Notes: generated from the letters alone by a model not told the origin. A stretch of DNA of 35,286 nucleotides from Parasitella parasitica (GCA_025201805.1 MU619373.1:1-35286), one strand, 5' to 3'; positions 9,223 to 21,090 are shown, numbered from the stretch's first letter. Numbers and translations are program-made.

Positions 9223-10882
9223 TTAAATTTTTACGTTCATACTATTTAGTTGCTCCTCAAACTGTTGCATGGCTTCGTCAAGGATAGAACTAAAATCAAA
9301 TGCTGATAAGAAGCGATCGCTTGTCTTCGATTTCTTGGCTAAGCTGTTTTCCTACAAAAGGAATCAATTCACCCTAATATAAGCATGCTACGCGATATGA
9401 GAGCTTACTTCAACTTTAATAGATCGTTTTTGTCCAGGAGGGCTTAAAATGGAGAGACTTTCATCACTACAGGCCGTACTTGCCGAAGCGTCCATATGAA
9501 CTGATACATTACTTGTAACATTTGTAGTAGAGGCTTCAGAAGTATGCTTTGTAGCAAGATAAGTAGGAAAGGTGGGTGATGGGCTACCAATAGCACCAGC
9601 ATTAGAAGAAGCAGGGGCTTTAGAGGAAGAAATACAGCCTTGTTGTTTCTTTCTCTTCGACCGCTGCTTTACTTTTGTTGGTGCTGAATTTGTTTTAGCA
9701 GCCTGGGGAACAGCCGTCTTCTTGGAAGATGTAAGGCTGCCCGGGGAAGGTTTTTTGGGGGAGTGACTTAAGGGGTGGCCTCCATTCCAGAGGCGATATA
9801 CCTGCATGGGCATGCTTTTCTTTGTAGGTTGGTAAAATATGTATGGTGTGTTATCTTTCTTTGCAGCCCATTCAGCAACCTCAGAAGCAACATAGTTATT
9901 CCAAACTAAAAATGCCTCGAGAGTTGAGCGACGGTTAACCTGATGGAATATGTGCTGGGCAATATCGACATTCTTATACAGAGTGTCCCAGCTTAACTCC
10001 TCGTGCGCAGAGGAACTGTAACAACGAATATCACCAGAATCCAAAGTGCTAATATAGACAACTTGGGGATTATCATAATTAACACCAGAAAACTGGTCTA
10101 ATACTCGATTGTATACATTGATAGCAGAATCATACACCATTACAATGTCGACGCTCGTTGCCTTTTTGATCGTGGTGATCTAGTGGAAAATCGTTGGTCA
10201 TCTTTACTGCTCCATACTAATACACCTACTGGTTTCGCGGCTTTTCTGATTTTAACTATGACGCCAAAAGTATCCCTTTTCACAGGATAAGATGTCAAAT
10301 GATCACAGTTAAGGTTGATGGCCTGAAGGATAGGAAGAAGTTTATTTTGTGATTGCAAATCATTGCACAAGATGGCCACATCCAAGTTCTGATTACACAA
10401 AAAAGATCAGAGTCAAGACAAGGGATGAGGTTTCATAAACTTACAATATTTAATTCCTGAATTTTTTTGAAAAAGCTACCAAGAAAACTTATTTTGCCAA
10501 TGGGTATTTGCGTATCAGAATAAGAAAAGATCCTCAATAGATCGCCAATACTCTGAATTCCCAAATACCCATTGAGTACGTTTGTGAATTGAGATTGATA
10601 GGTTTCCATCTGCTCAACCGAAGCCATAGTAGGAACACACTGTTGAGCGGGAATAGGAGATGGTAGAACTGTGATAGTTTTTGTACGTTTGTAGGACTTT
10701 TGAGTGGATTGGAAAGCTTTCAAGGTCTCTTCTTTGTTAAGCTCGCTGAACTCAACCTTAATAAGGCTGTCTACTGTCATAGATTCCATCTTGACCAAGT
10801 TTAACGAAGCTGTCATTTTTTGAAAAGCGTTCAAGAAATCAAGAAGGGAGTAAAATGTAAGAAAACAAATTTTTGTATTCAT
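9223..10882 (-). CDS. Degenerate SNF2-helicase-C-like protein, HDA2/HDA3-like (copy B)
   Basis: Four exons: 10882-10445, 10388-10230, 10179-9409 and 9351-9223 (introns 56, 50 and 57 nt, all phase 0), giving up to 498 residues. The 50-nt intron (10229-10180) restores the frame between two partial ORFs. IGKISFLGSFFKKIQ, LDVAILCND and VDIVMVYDSAINVYN line up with copy A and with SNF2 helicase-C motifs, again without a motif VI. FLVWNNYVASEVAEW matches the copy A tail. Unlike copy A, it continues with a Ser/Thr/Lys-rich region holding basic clusters (KQRSKRKKQQ, GQKRSIK) that look like nuclear localisation signals, and an acidic helix (ILDEAMQQFEEQL) at the end. ATG at 10816 or 10789 are alternative starts and fit the copy A alignment better. 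A chromatin or HDAC-complex role is inferred. Confidence 0.65.
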
Positions 10883-11079
10883 ATAGGATTTCGGAACTAA
10901 TTGTCCGGCGGCTACTTGCGATTGAATCCCGGACTAGACTGTTACATTGCAGTAGTAAGATGACGACGAGTCGTTTGTCTATGGCATAAATATTTATTAC
11001 TTTCTGAGATATGATACAGGCTTTTACTAATTTACAACAAAGAAGCCTATATGCAAGAAAAAAAAAAAAAGAGATTTCA

Positions 11080-12082
11080 TTAAATAAGCATACTCTGAAT
11101 TCCTCTAGTCGTAGTACTTACCCTTCTACTAGCTTCTTCCAATTCTTCTTCTGTGACACAATGGCTTTTATCGTTTGAAGGGATTTCATAGACACCACCT
11201 AAAATGAGGTAAGGGCCATAAGCGAATTCTTTCAAATCTCCCATTTGAGTAACACCAGACAACACAAGGACTGGATCGATTTCAGATGTGATGCCTGCAA
11301 CAATATCAGTATCCATGCGGTCACCGATAATACATGTTTCTAATCTGCTTAAGCCTAGCACACGTTGGGCATAACGCATAATCAATGCAGATGGTTTACC
11401 ACAGTAGAAAGCTTGTGTCTTGGTGACTAGTTCAATGGAAGCAGCAAAAGCACCAGTGGAGGGGATCTTGCGACCTTGAGAATCTAATGTTTCAACATCC
11501 AAGTTGGTGGCAATCAACTTTGCACCTTGTTGAACCAATTGAACGGCTTTGGTGATTTTTTCAAAATTAATAGCAGCTGTTTCACCCAAGACAACGTAAT
11601 CAGGATTGTGATCATTCATGTAGAATCCCTTTTCGTAAAGGGCATAGGCAAGCCCAGGTTCACCAATGACATAGCAAGTGCCGCCATTAGGCATTTGAGA
11701 CTCCAAAAAGAGAGCAGTAGCTTGTCCACAAGTAAAGAAATGATCAGCACCAACATCAATACCGAGACGATGCAACTTTTGCTGCAACTCTTGAGGAGTA
11801 GGAGCAGAATTATTGGTCAAAAAGAGGTACTTCTTGTTGTTGTCTTGCAAAAATTGGACCAATTCCTTGGCTCCAGGTAAGAGATTGGCTCCCTATTAAC
11901 CACTATTTAGTATCCTACGCACTTATTTGACATGCCAAATAATTGCTAACGTGATAAATGACACCATCCATATCGATAATGTAGCCCTTCTTTTGACGGA
12001 TGGCTTCAAGTCTTTCAATATGAAGAACAGGGTCCTTCAAGAGGGCCCATTCTCTAGATAAGTGTTCACCTTGTTGCTGCAT
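11080..12082 (-). CDS. HAD-IIA phosphatase, NagD / phosphoglycolate (4-nitrophenyl) phosphatase type
   Basis: Two exons (12082-11951 and 11892-11080; 58-nt phase-0 intron with a GTTAGC donor) give 314 residues, the usual length for the family. These soluble enzymes dephosphorylate small metabolites through an aspartyl-phosphate; known members act on phosphoglycolate, on side products of glycolysis, or on nucleotides. Motif I is YIIDMDGVIYH (nucleophile Asp37, acid/base Asp39), which becomes complete only after splicing to GANLLPG. Motif II is LFLTNNS. The motif III lysine is in CGKPS, and motif IV is IGDRMDTDI. The NagD-type cap lies between motifs II and III (VIGEPGLAYAL, DYVVLGE). The start is the first ATG before motif I. 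The exact substrate cannot be told from sequence. Confidence 0.93.
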
Positions 12083-12240
12083 TTTGATTCTTCAAATAAG
12101 TATATACGTTTGAGGAAAAGAAAGACATTTTCGATACTTATTTATATTCTTTACTCGAGGTCAACATCAGAATCAATGACGTTTAGATGTGATTTTTAGT
12201 GCTTTGAGAATACAAACGCAGCACATCCATTTATTTCATT

Positions 12241-12336
12241 TTACCTTTGTTTCAACGCCGCCTTTTGAGTGAACCAATATGTCAACCAAAAGCACATTCC
12301 TAATAGAAGACCGACATTGATAAGGTATGGCTTTAT
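12241..12336 (-). other. Possible last exon of a small membrane protein
   Basis: After a possible acceptor TAG, a 31-codon open stretch reads IKPYLINVGLLLGMCFWLTYW...KAALKQR and stops at 12241. A single hydrophobic helix capped by a basic tail is typical of very small mitochondrial or ER membrane proteins. An in-frame stop directly upstream means a preceding exon is needed. I could not find a convincing one with an ATG. Unassigned. Confidence 0.25.
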
Positions 12337-12815
12337 CTAGCTGAGATTGATCTTTCAGCAGAAAATGATGTAGAAAATGTCTTTGAGGGTACTATCGTTT
12401 TTACTAAAAAGGTTTAACTTTATTCAAAATGACGTTGTGTACATTTACAATGATTTTTCTGTGTTATACAAAGTCGGGTACATTGGATACGTATGTGATA
12501 TTCTGTCAAATCATCATTTTACTAACTAATAATTGGGTCTAAACGTTGGTGCACAAATCAATATTATCTGCTTCTAGCTTAAAATATAACTCCTAATATG
12601 CTGGCTAAATTCAATTGATAAGTAAAGATTACCTAGTGCTTCAAAGTCTGTAAATATCAAGTTTGTTGCTTTTTTTATTATTTTACAAAAAACGACAGTT
12701 TACTCCACGTCTTGTGTTATTCATTTTGCGAAATACCCATGAAAAGCATGTGCACGCTTTAATATGAGACTGGAACAGATTTACTAAATCTGTATTGCAG
12801 TTATAATACTTGAAA

Positions 12816-13372
12816 TCAGTTATCCTCGAAATCAATGCGGTCTAGCTCCTCTTGTTCTTCATGTGTTAATTCTAGTGATTTCCCTCCTAACATTTGTCTC
12901 AACTTTGAGGTGTGTTTTGGCACAACGATCTTGAGCTTATCTGAAAATTCTTTAAACTGAGAGAAAGAAAAAAAAATGAGCGATCCAGTTTTCTCTTATT
13001 TTGGTGAATACTAACGTTTCTGACATCTAACCACCATCCAACAGCAGTTGCTAATAAACCTGCGCCTCCAAATGCTAATAGTGTACCATAACCCAATGTT
13101 TTGAATGCAAACAACGAAGCATCTTTCTTGGCAATAGCATACTGGGCAGGTGTCATCTTAGGCGGTATATAAGGTTGGGGCGTGCGATGAGGAGTTGGTG
13201 CAGTTGGAACTACACCTTGAGCAATTTCTTGTTGCATTCGCTGATTTTGTTTTCTTCTTGTATACCAAATAGCACCTAGGAGACCTGCTCCAAATGCACC
13301 TCCTGCTGCTGTCAACAATTCCGCTGTAGGTGGTGGAGTATTTGTGTCTTGTTTCTCGGGTTGCTTACTCAT
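12816..13372 (-). CDS. TMEM242-like mitochondrial inner-membrane protein
   Basis: Two exons (13372-13016 and 12956-12816; 59-nt phase-0 intron) give 165 residues. Two hydrophobic segments are visible: about 18-39 (AELLTAAGGAFGAGLLGAIW) and about 96-116 (GYGTLLAFGGAGLLATAVGWW). They are joined by a Pro-rich loop. The core around ASLFAFKTLGYGTLLAFGG followed by VRNFKEFSDKLKIVVPK matches the animal TMEM242 pattern (SLALRALGWGSLYAW... NDFRSKMQSIFP). Human TMEM242 helps insert the c-ring and other membrane subunits of ATP synthase; a similar role here is inferred. The C-terminus is acidic (EEQEELDRIDFEDN) and is gained only by splicing. The ATG at 13372 is preferred because the in-frame upstream extension looks like untranslated sequence. 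Confidence 0.75.
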
Positions 13373-13527
13373 AGAAAAAAAAGCAGTTTTATCGAGACCC
13401 TTTTTGATACAATTTTTGATAGAATGAACTGGTAAAAGGAAGCAGTCCACCCATACCTTGAATGTCAAGATCCCCCCTCCGTTGTCCTTGACCCTCAACC
13501 CCTTTTTGCCCGCCTCCTCTAAAAACC

Positions 13528-13647
13528 TCACGTCTCACAAACAATGAAGTATTTGATTGGGTCCTTGCTAGAAACAGATATTTGAATCTGTGTGTAGGTC
13601 TCCTTTCTTTGAATGTCTGGATTGAATTCGTAGGTGCTAGATGACAT
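13528..13647 (-). other. Short open frame, possible small protein or exon
   Basis: ATG at 13647 opens 39 codons (MSSSTYEFNPDIQRKETYTQ...) with protein-like composition, ending just upstream of the TMEM242-like gene on the same strand. It could be an upstream ORF in that gene's leader, an exon of an unrecognised gene, or chance. Confidence 0.2.
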
Positions 13648-13654
13648 TGGTGTA

Positions 13655-14172
13655 GATATATCCTTGAAAACAAGTTTAGACGCTTTGGGAAAGAAGCACG
13701 AATCCTGTCCAAATGACTTGCTTTTCAATAGGAAATTGGCATTTATACTATGATGCGGAACCGTTGTCTCAACAGAGAGTTTATCAAAGAAAACAAGGAG
13801 CCAGATTTGTTTGGGGGCTAAAAATATGTTGAATATTCTAGAACTTCAACTGTTTTGAATCGTTTCAAGCCATGCATATACATTTATTGAAATTCGTTGA
13901 TGAAAAATAAATAAAGAAAGTGTATACCATTTGTATAAACCAAATTCAATTGAATTCACTATGTTTGCTTGAAACCAACAAATGCATAGCTGTAGTGTCA
14001 AATGTTAAAATAAGGCTCTTTTTGAGAAATGTAAAATACGTTCAAATCCGAATATTTGGGATGTATCTACGCAACCCGCCTTTGTATATAGGGTTTAAAA
14101 TAAAATATTCTTCTACTGGTTGTCTTCTCAATATGCAATGTAAGGCTTTGCTTGAATTTAAATTTACTTGCG
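13655..14172. other. Intergenic DNA without a recognised gene
   Basis: The 98-codon plus frame at 13920-14216 overlaps the last exon of the C2H2 gene antisense and has no domain. I see nothing else. Confidence 0.45.
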
Positions 14173-14788
14173 TTAATATGAATAGTTGGTGTATTGAGAA
14201 GGAGAGCTATTTGTAGATGTAGTAGTTAAAGAAGACTTAGATATAGATGCGCAAGCAAATGAAGATTTTGAGTGTCTATGGATGCGGATATGTTGATTCA
14301 AGTTATCTGATCTAGAAAAGCACTTGTTGCAGCTTTGATATGGGCATTTGAAAGCTGATAATAATATTTATATATACGTTAGACCATATTACTTTGTAGC
14401 AATTGCTCTACTTACGTTTTTCCGTAGTATGAATAGATCGAATGTGTCTTTTTAAATGCTCAGATCGCTTGAATACTTTTCCACATCCATCTATTTCACA
14501 GGCGAACATCCGAATACCATGATTAGGTATATTCGAGACTCGACGCCCACGAGTTCGAGCCATTGTTTGTTGCTGGGGCTGCTGTTGTGGCAATGGAGTG
14601 TTGGGCGGAGAAAATACTGATTGAAGAGGCTGTTGTTGACGTGCTGGAGGAGGCAAGCATTGGGTGTAGATATCCGTGTGCCAATGTTGATAATCATAAT
14701 AATAATTCAATTTTTCTTGTTCATTAGTACTGCTGTTATGGATTATTGGTAATGTTAATAATTCTTGAAATGTGAACCTTGTATTCAT
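14173..14788 (-). CDS. Two-finger C2H2 transcription factor, Msn2/4-like
   Basis: Two exons (14788-14416 and 14354-14173; 61-nt phase-1 intron) give 184 residues. The N-terminus is Gln/Pro-rich (about residues 45-75), like an activation region. Finger 1 is C97-x4-C with FKRSEHLKRHIRSIH. Finger 2 begins C128-x4-C with FSRSDNLNQHIRIH. The linker between them is completed across the intron. The recognition helices RSEHLKR and RSDNLNQ match those of yeast Msn2/Msn4, which bind the stress element AGGGG, so a similar DNA target is likely. A basic stretch ARTRGRR precedes the fingers. The Ser/Thr-rich tail is short. The whole protein is much smaller than Msn2, as is common for zygomycete members. 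The target and the stress role are inferred. Confidence 0.88.
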
Positions 14789-14839
14789 AATCAACAAAGA
14801 GAAAAAAAAAGAATGCTGATCTGCATTGTCAGCTTTGTC

Positions 14840-14846
14840 TTTTATA
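14840..14846 (-). promoter_or_regulatory. TATA box of the C2H2 gene
   Basis: TATAAAA on the minus strand, about 52 bp upstream of the ATG at 14788. A CT-rich initiator-like stretch lies between them. Confidence 0.55.
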
Positions 14847-14903
14847 CAAGGTATAATTTCAAATGTAACTTGCGTTTCATTTCAAATGCACAAAATTACT
14901 AAA

Positions 14904-14924
14904 CCGGGACGCCGGGATTCGAAC
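14904..14924 (-). other. tRNA 3'-end-like fragment
   Basis: On the minus strand, TTCGAATCCCGG followed by CGTCCCGG looks like the T loop, the 3' half of the T stem and the acceptor strand of a tRNA. The 5' half of the T stem does not pair, and no matching CCGGGAC strand or anticodon arm exists upstream. So this is not a functional tRNA. Confidence 0.3.
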
Positions 14925-15310
14925 AGAAATCTAAAATGTCCATAGAAACGCATCTTCCATTTCCTTCTACACTTGTTCTATGGCAAAATGTGCGTCATTC
15001 AAAGAAATCAGCTATTTCCTCATTGGTGAGGCCGATTAAAACAGAGGGTTTTCTTTATTTCATACAAACCCAAGCGGCTGTTGTTTTTATCTCTTTTCTC
15101 CTTTTTTCTCTTCTGTTCATTTTTCATAACTATAAAAGTCCTTATTTTATATTTACTATATAACTTTTGAATGAACTGAATCAGCAGTTTTATTAAAGAT
15201 ACCACAGCAAAATCCGTCATTTTTACAAAAAAATCCTTTTTTTTTTTTTTTTTATGAAAGAACATTTCTTTTGTTAAGATCTTTTTTTAGCATTCTGGGA
15301 TAATCTTGTT

Positions 15311-15344
<34 letters not shown>

Positions 15345-15358
15345 TTAAGACCATTATT
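14925..15358. other. Shared upstream region with T-tracts
   Basis: This lies between the minus-strand C2H2 gene and the plus-strand SAM-HMG gene. It is CT-rich, with an 18-T run near 15236 and a 32-T run at 15312-15343. No gene is seen. Confidence 0.5.
15312..15343 (+). repeat. Poly(T) tract of 32 bases just upstream of the SAM-HMG start
   Basis: An uninterrupted T run ends 15 bp before the ATG at 15359. Such tracts exclude nucleosomes and are common in fungal promoters and leaders. Here it would fall in the 5' UTR or mark the core promoter. Confidence 0.9.
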
Positions 15359-17305
<1,947 letters not shown>

Positions 17306-17724
17306 TTTTTATTTCTTTACATTAAAAAAATTTATACACACGCAAGGGGAAAAAGAACACTTTAGAAGATTTCAGAAGATTAAGGAATCTAAAAACAAAA
17401 AAAAAGTTGGACGGAAACACTCTTTTTCAGTCGCATCGCTATACTCTAGAATGTCTCCTTTTGGTGCAAATGTACACACGAACACATACGCAGAACAACA
17501 ATATCCATGTCCCCTATTTTCTTGATCGAAAACAACATACACACTTTCTCCTTGATTGATTTATGCACCGTATTTTATTATTTTTTTTATATGTAATCCA
17601 TTCCTCCACAATTTGAAAAATATTGTAAATTTCTCTTCATTATCTAATAGCAGCAGTTTTACATAGTATATATTATTTGGCATGTAAACAATAAAATCAT
17701 TTCAATTGTATACTATTACTATTA
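17306..17724. other. 3' intergenic region between convergent genes
   Basis: Holds the 3' UTRs of the SAM-HMG gene (+) and the RNase P/MRP-type gene (-). AATAAA-like signals occur on both strands near 17690. No further gene is seen. Confidence 0.5.
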
Positions 17725-18288
17725 CTAAAGAGAACACAAAAAATCGCCTAAACCACTGCCACTACTGCTGCTTGGCTTTTGCTGTTGTTGCTGCTTGGAC
17801 AATAACGCCTTTAGATTGTTCTTTTTACCCTTGTTTTTCTTCTTTCTCGATAAAGGGTCTGCTATGGGAGAAATGTTACTGCTAGATGTGGGGTCTATCA
17901 TGGGCTCTTGCTGCTTAACAAGCTTAGGCATCTTTTTCTTGATGGAACCATGATATAAACTTGTGCTACCGCAGGTCAAGCATGTCGATTTTATCTTATT
18001 TTTAGATTGTGATTTCTTAGCAGCCTTTTTGCTGTTGTTTTTGGGATATTGTTGGATGATTTCAACTCGATGGTTGAGACCAGATATATTGATTTGTCCG
18101 CAGCTTTTACAGCATAGTCGAGCAATCGTTTTATGTGCTGATACCTCATATTCTGCCAAAGTGTTTTGAAATTCATTCATATAGTATCGGCTAAGCGATG
18201 GACATTGGCTAAACAAGGTATGGCCAGCCTCAAATAAAAAATCTAAACGATTTGTTTGTTGGTTTGTTTGTAAGCTACTGCTTGCCAT
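17725..18288 (-). CDS. Rpr2/Rpp21/Snm1-type RNase P or RNase MRP protein
   Basis: A single exon of 187 residues from ATG at 18288. The N-terminal helices (LDFLFEAGHTLFSQCPSLSR, then YYMNEFQNTLAEYEVSAHKT) lead into CxxC at 60-63 (CCKSCG). A basic spacer of about 40 residues, rich in Lys/Ser, follows, then a second CxxC at 103-106 (TCLTCGS). This paired-CxxC zinc ribbon after two helices is the layout of the Rpr2/Rpp21/SNM1 family, protein subunits that bind the catalytic RNA of RNase P (tRNA 5' processing) or RNase MRP (rRNA processing). The 'FxxxAxxLF...P.LSRYY' start is more like the Snm1/C18orf21 (MRP-specific) branch than Rpp21, but I cannot settle this by eye. The C-terminus is a Lys-rich, then Gln/Ser-rich nucleolar-type tail. 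A TATATATA stretch lies about 110 bp upstream (near 18396-18403). Confidence 0.75.
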   Translation of the reverse strand: MASSSLQTNQQTNRLDFLFEAGHTLFSQCPSLSRYYMNEFQNTLAEYEVSAHKTIARLCCKSCGQINISGLNHRVEIIQQYPKNNSKKAAKKSQSKNKIKSTCLTCGSTSLYHGSIKKKMPKLVKQQEPMIDPTSSSNISPIADPLSRKKKNKGKKNNLKALLSKQQQQQKPSSSSGSGLGDFLCSL

Positions 18289-19799
18289 GTTGAAAACGAG
18301 AGAAAAATTATTCTGAAAAAAGAAAAAACATTTCGCTGTTATGAGCGGGAAAGAACAAAGCATATCAAATCGAAAGCCACAAGCATACGACCACCTATAT
18401 ATAGATGAAACCTGTTTAAGCTTCACAGCTCGACAGGTTTGGATCAAAACAGATTATAATATTTTCAAAATAGTGCTAAATCACTTTTGGAAATTTACAA
18501 TATGTCCAAGAAGACAAATGCATTCATTATATGCTGCAGTAAGTGGAATGGTGATGAAATTTCATAAATTGTGATTTTCAAACTAGGTTATACAGTTGAA
18601 ATGAATATCTCAGATATTTTGCTTTCCTTTATATCTTGGGTTACGCCGTGAAAACTAAGTAGGCCATCATTAAACACACAGAAGCAATATATTAACTATT
18701 ATCCAAAGGATTATAATGATGCGATATGCTAATAGATGGGAAGAAAATGTAATATTTTTCAACATCAATTCAATCCTCTCCAGGGCTTCAGTATATTAGG
18801 GACGGATATGCTGCAAATTGTTATTGTGGTAATAAACTATAAACCGGAGGAGTGAAGTAAAGAATAATAGCCAAGTGATCCTCACAATCATATATAAAAG
18901 AAGTTGGCATCAATAATTTTTCTATTTTAATTTTCAAGACTGTACTTGAGATGCCTTGTGGCTACTTCTTTCTCCCTCACGATGTATTCCTCCAAAGGTG
19001 AACGGAACAATAATTCTTCCTTGAGTTAGAATCTTTGAAAGATCTTGTAGATGTGAGAAAAAGAAGCGAGGTAAAGCATCCAGCAACGATTTGTATTTAC
19101 AAATGATCACAATAATGTTGAATAAACTTTAGGCTACACAGATGCTTATCCTACAGCTACCGCACATTAGACTTTATATAGAACCGAAGTAATAATATTT
19201 TATAATTTTCTCAAGCAATATTATAGTTAGTTATGAGTATTCCAATATATTAGAGACCGATTAACTTTCTCAAATTTGAAGATACAGTATCTTATGCTGT
19301 TCTTTTTACAATTGCCAAATATGTAAATATGGAACAATTTGATTTTATAATTTTACCGGTAAAATAAATAATACGATTCTCTAGTTCACCGAGTCAAATA
19401 TCCAGGGCAAATACTTTCAAGAGCTGAAATTCAGGGGAATTCCTTCATCGACATCACCTTTTAAATTTTAATTTAATTAATGATATTTTACATAAGTATA
19501 TGACATAAACATTCTTGTACCGAATAACAGTTTGAGAATGAAACGAAGAACATACATCATGTAAATGCAATATCTTGGTTTTATTTGACATATTCCGAAC
19601 TTCAACAGAGCCATTCATAAGAGTAACACGAATTTTTCCTCATGCTTGGTTGCAATAAAAGCAAATAGCTATACGAAGTATACGAAGGAACCATAAATCA
19701 TCAATCATAAATCATATAAAACCATAGAAGATGGTATTGATAGTTTCCTTCTTTTCATTATACAAATCATATCATCTATCAATATTACCCATTTTTTTT
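18289..19799. other. Gene-poor AT-rich DNA
   Basis: The plus frame 18341-18574 overlaps the promoter of the minus-strand gene and has no domain. The remainder holds only short random frames. Near 19690-19720 there is a short tandem of ATAAATCAT units. Confidence 0.45.
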
Positions 19800-21090
19800 A
19801 TGCCTCCCAAGAATACTTCCTCTGCCAATAGTCCCACTGGCGAAAGAGGCCCTATTGAGGAAGCTGAAGCAAGAATCCAGGAGTAACATCAAATTTGAAG
19901 CGAAGAAATTAGCCAGCGACAATCAGTCGCTCCAGTAGCTCAATATCAGGAAACAAACATTAAACGTGGACGTCCATTGCTGGATGGTACATACACACTT
20001 GATTTCATGTTATTTTTCAAAACTTTGCTAAGCTATTGAAAATTTAGAGGTTATACGACAGTTTTGCCATTATCAATCTTATTTCCCATTTACTGTAGGA
20101 GACCCTCTTGGTTTTCTTTGGAGAGCTTGTCACTCAAATTAAGCTGACAAAACCAACTCGCGGTAGTGCTAATGTTCCTATTCAAGTTGGCCTTGAAAAT
20201 AGTAAAGATCTTCTCTCCATGCGATAATGAAAGTCCACTGAAATTTTCTATACAGTTGAACATCGATCTAATATCTTAGGTTAATTTAGTGATGGAGAAT
20301 GCCTCTTCAAACGAAGCAGGAACTCGTAGGCTTGTACAAGTCCTTATCGATAATAAGTTCGCTAACCAATACAAGAAAGTACTATCCCCCTTGCAAAAAT
20401 ACCAATCGATGAACCAAGGACGCAAATATACTTGGCCACAACCAACCAATACAAAGGAAATCCAAAGGCTGATCAAACAGCATAAGGCACACCTGACCTA
20501 TGACAAGCAAAGTATCAATAGAAATAGACTTGGGCAGTGTATGGTTCGGGATTTATATAAATCTTCGGATCTAAGTAGAATGCTGAAGACAATATGGAAG
20601 AATGGCACAATTCGAGAACAATTCACTATTTCGGCCAGACACTATTTGATCTTACAAGACCGAGACATCCGAAGCTTGAATTTATCAGATATGTTCACAA
20701 CAATTATGGATCGAGAATAACATCGTGGTACCCAGCAAGATGTTACCATTATCTTCCATATACGAACCTGCAAATCATTGGATCATGGCGTATCCAAGTT
20801 TACTTGCACTATTTGTCATAAGGACATTTACCGATGCCCTGTGATTGCATTGGCATTTTATTTATTCTCACTTTTGCAGATAATTTATAACTGAAAACCA
20901 CCCAAACTTATATCAGCTTCTTACATTTATATTATTATAGAATGGTGGTGGCCGCCTCGTTCGCGAATAGAGGTGGGATAATTACAAGGTCGTTTCAGGC
21001 ACAGTTAATCCTTAGGTTTCATCAAATTTGGCTCAAGAATGTAATGTTGCAGCTTCACCCAGTTTTGGATCAATTGCCAATTAAATCCTT
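19800..21090 (+). pseudogene. Decayed Crypton-like (Ndc10/GCR1-type) tyrosine recombinase
   Basis: From ATG at 19800, coding-like pieces follow each other with stops and frame breaks. They are MPPKNTSSANSPTGERG with a stop at 19884; KRGRPLLDG; KLTKPTRGSANVPIQVGLEN (about 20141-20205); then an open 143-codon block at 20289-20720. That block ends at a nonsense codon, and the same frame resumes for about 55 codons. The block contains ARHYLILQDRDIRSLNLSDMF; after the stop come HKDIYRCPVIALAFYLFSLL. The 'RGxxIRxLxLSDxF ... RHKDxxxCPVGALAFYLF' pattern is characteristic of the tyrosine-recombinase fold in fungal Cryptons and Ndc10-like proteins, with the Arg of DIR as the likely catalytic residue. 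Later traces (WDNYKV near 20974, VSSNLAQECNVAAS near 21017) suggest decay continues to about 21090. The element edges are not visible. Confidence 0.6.

Noticed and set aside
13389-13728. Overlapping minus frames upstream of the TMEM242-like start
   Set aside because: The in-frame extension to 13531 and the 107-codon frame to 13712 have leader-like composition. Only a 39-codon piece was kept, at low confidence.
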